Below are positions 63,201 to 64,000 of a stretch of 64,000 nt of DNA, in pieces. The notes under the pieces were generated by a model. The model ran no database searches, was not told where the DNA came from, and was given only the letters and a program-made list of their open reading frames with translations. The position numbers were made by a program, and so were the translations under genes. How positions within the stretch are numbered: position 1 is the first letter of the stretch; the number at the start of each line of letters is the position of its first letter. This stretch comes from Nomia melanderi. Lineage: Eukaryota > Arthropoda > Insecta > Hymenoptera > Halictidae. The DNA is taken from contig NW_027475138.1 of NCBI RefSeq assembly GCF_051020985.1, forward strand, positions 1,116,001 to 1,180,000, in the 5' to 3' direction.

Positions 63201-64000
63201 CGTGCAGCGGGAACGTCCTCGGACCTCCAGGGGCCGAGACAACGACCGTCTCATGGGGCCGGACACTCAGGGTCAGGGTAATATCCAATATATATCTGGT
63301 GATATCTCGGGTGCTATTACAGATAGCGCAATAAATCAAAGTGCATTGTCTGTAGGAGGCCCTGGCGCATGAATCTGTGCAGCGGGAACCACCTCGGACC
63401 ACCAAGGGCCGAGAAAACCACAGTCTCATGGGGCCGGACACTCAGGGTCAGGGGAAAATCCAATATATATCTGGGGATATCTCGGGTGCTATTAGAGATA
63501 GCGAAATAAACCAAAGTGAATTATCTGCAGGAGGCCCTGGCGCATGAATCTGTGCAACGGGAACGACCACGGACCACCAGGGGCCGAGAAAACCACAGTC
63601 TCATGGGGCGGGACACTCAGGGTCAGGGGAAAATCCAATATAGATCTGGTGATATCTCGGGTGCTATTACAGATAGCGCAATAAACCAAAGTGAATTATC
63701 TGCAGGAGGCCCTGGCGCATGAATCTGTGCAGCGGGGACGACCTCGGACCACCAGGGGCCGAGAAAACCACCGTCTCATGGGGCCGGACTGTCAGGGACA
63801 GGGGAAAATCCAATATATATCTGGTGATATCTCGGGTCCTATTACAGATAGCGCAATAAATCAAAGTGCATTACCTGTAGGAGGCCCTGGCGCATGAATA
63901 TGTGCAGCGGGAACGTCCTCGGACCTCCAGGGGCCGAGAAAACCACAGTCTCATGGGGCCGGACACTCAGGGTCAGGGGAAAATCCAATATAGATCTGGT
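60237..64000 (+). repeat. 28-mer HOR, copy 2, cut by the window edge (3764 of 4900 bp)
   Basis: Tandem copy of 55337-59100. Every marker variant recurs and no difference was seen by eye. The window ends inside the copy, on the last base of a monomer (CTGGT), so the full extent and any third copy are unknown. Confidence 0.92.

Larger units (their letters stand above)
1..64000 (+). repeat. 175-bp tandem satellite array filling the window (365 full monomers plus one partial)
   Basis: The landmarks GATATC, AGCGCAATAAA, GCATGAATCTG and AACGACCTCGG recur in the same order every 175 bases from end to end, always on the same strand. With GATATC as offset 1, monomers start at 130 and every 175 bases after that. 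The phase moves +1 near 23080 and -1 near 28610, 31059, 33862, 37011 and 40160. The count closes exactly: 129 + 365x175 - 4 = 64000. No foreign insertion, inversion or flank is seen. A near-consensus monomer is about 53% GC. Long pure arrays of near-nucleosomal monomers are typical of eukaryotic centromeric or heterochromatic satellites, so that role is an inference. I do not recognise the family. Strand is given as the direction read and does not imply transcription. Confidence 0.98.

Noticed and set aside
1..64000. Several hundred open reading frames of 61-117 codons on both strands
   Set aside because: They recur at the 175-bp period, overlap on both strands, always stop at the same repeat offsets and shift frame in each monomer. 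No start context, domain or selection pattern supports a protein.
1..64000. A CRISPR array
   Set aside because: CRISPR has short repeats with unrelated spacers. Here the whole 175-bp unit repeats and no unrelated spacer exists; no cas gene is present.
1..64000. A CENP-B box in the monomer
   Set aside because: The TTCG in the type B core (ATTCGGAATCCGTCACCC) lacks the required A and CGGG positions, and the CTCGGG at offsets 7-11 has no matching TTCG partner on either strand.
1..64000. A tRNA- or SINE-derived origin with pol III boxes
   Set aside because: TGGCGCATGAATCTG and the reverse-strand GGTCGTTCCC only loosely resemble A and B boxes, and their order and spacing do not fit a tRNA-like promoter.
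1..64000. A transposon, retroelement or rDNA spacer inside the array
   Set aside because: The 175-bp phase is kept across the window with only 1-bp shifts, leaving no room for an insertion, and no terminal repeats, poly(A) tails or rRNA sequence are seen.
1..64000. Bacterial origin (Shine-Dalgarno-like GTAGGAGGCCC before ATG)
   Set aside because: TAGGAGG lies about 10 bases before the ATG of GCATGAATC in many monomers, but the frames do not look coding and a 64-kb pure 175-bp array is not a known bacterial pattern. I treat the match as chance.
1..64000. Naming the species or satellite family
   Set aside because: I do not recognise the monomer and nothing else in the window points to a taxon beyond a likely eukaryote.
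1..64000. Inverted satellite blocks
   Set aside because: The plus-strand landmarks keep the same order and strand at every monomer checked; no reversed unit was found.

Overview
The whole 64-kb window is one uninterrupted tandem satellite DNA array. It contains no protein-coding gene, RNA gene, mobile element or other unique sequence that I can support. The repeat unit is 175 bp. Numbering each monomer from the conserved GATATC hexamer as offset 1, the window holds a 129-bp partial monomer (1-129) and then 365 complete head-to-tail monomers, the last ending exactly at base 64000. All are in the same orientation. The only length changes I found are six 1-bp indels, which reduce to three independent events: an insertion near 23080, a deletion near 28610 copied to 31059, and a deletion near 33862 copied to 37011 and 41060 minus 900, i.e. 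about 40160. A near-consensus monomer is about 53% GC with nine CpG sites.

This kind of long, homogeneous, near-nucleosome-length array is typical of eukaryotic centromeric, pericentromeric or other heterochromatic satellite DNA. I do not recognise the family and cannot name the taxon. I found no CENP-B box and no link to a known transposon, tRNA or rRNA gene.

The array has structure above the monomer. About 90% of monomers carry core type A at offsets 118-164. I counted 34 with an equally long but strongly different core, type B, and there are several A/B hybrids. Groups of monomers have been copied as larger blocks (higher-order repeats, HORs). From left to right these are: a 14-mer (2450 bp) in tandem at 1855-6798; a 3-mer at 9995-11056; a 25-mer-spaced duplication (12193-15646 and 16568-20021); a 2-mer at 24740-25469; an 8-mer-spaced duplication at 26046-28144; another 14-mer (2449 bp) at 27822-32744; an 18-mer (3149 bp) in three copies at 33813-43084; a 21-mer (3675 bp) in two full copies and one partial at 47705-55882; and a 28-mer (4900 bp) at 55337-64000 whose second copy runs off the window. 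Between them lie stretches of monomers with only short or older-looking copies elsewhere.

The composition shifts near 26 kb. Type B cores fall from 22 in about 149 monomers to 12 in about 217, and the A core changes from mostly CCACC to often CCACA at offsets 118-122. The picture is of a satellite changed repeatedly by unequal exchange and conversion, with no single HOR unit dominating. All comparisons were made by eye, so identity values are estimates.
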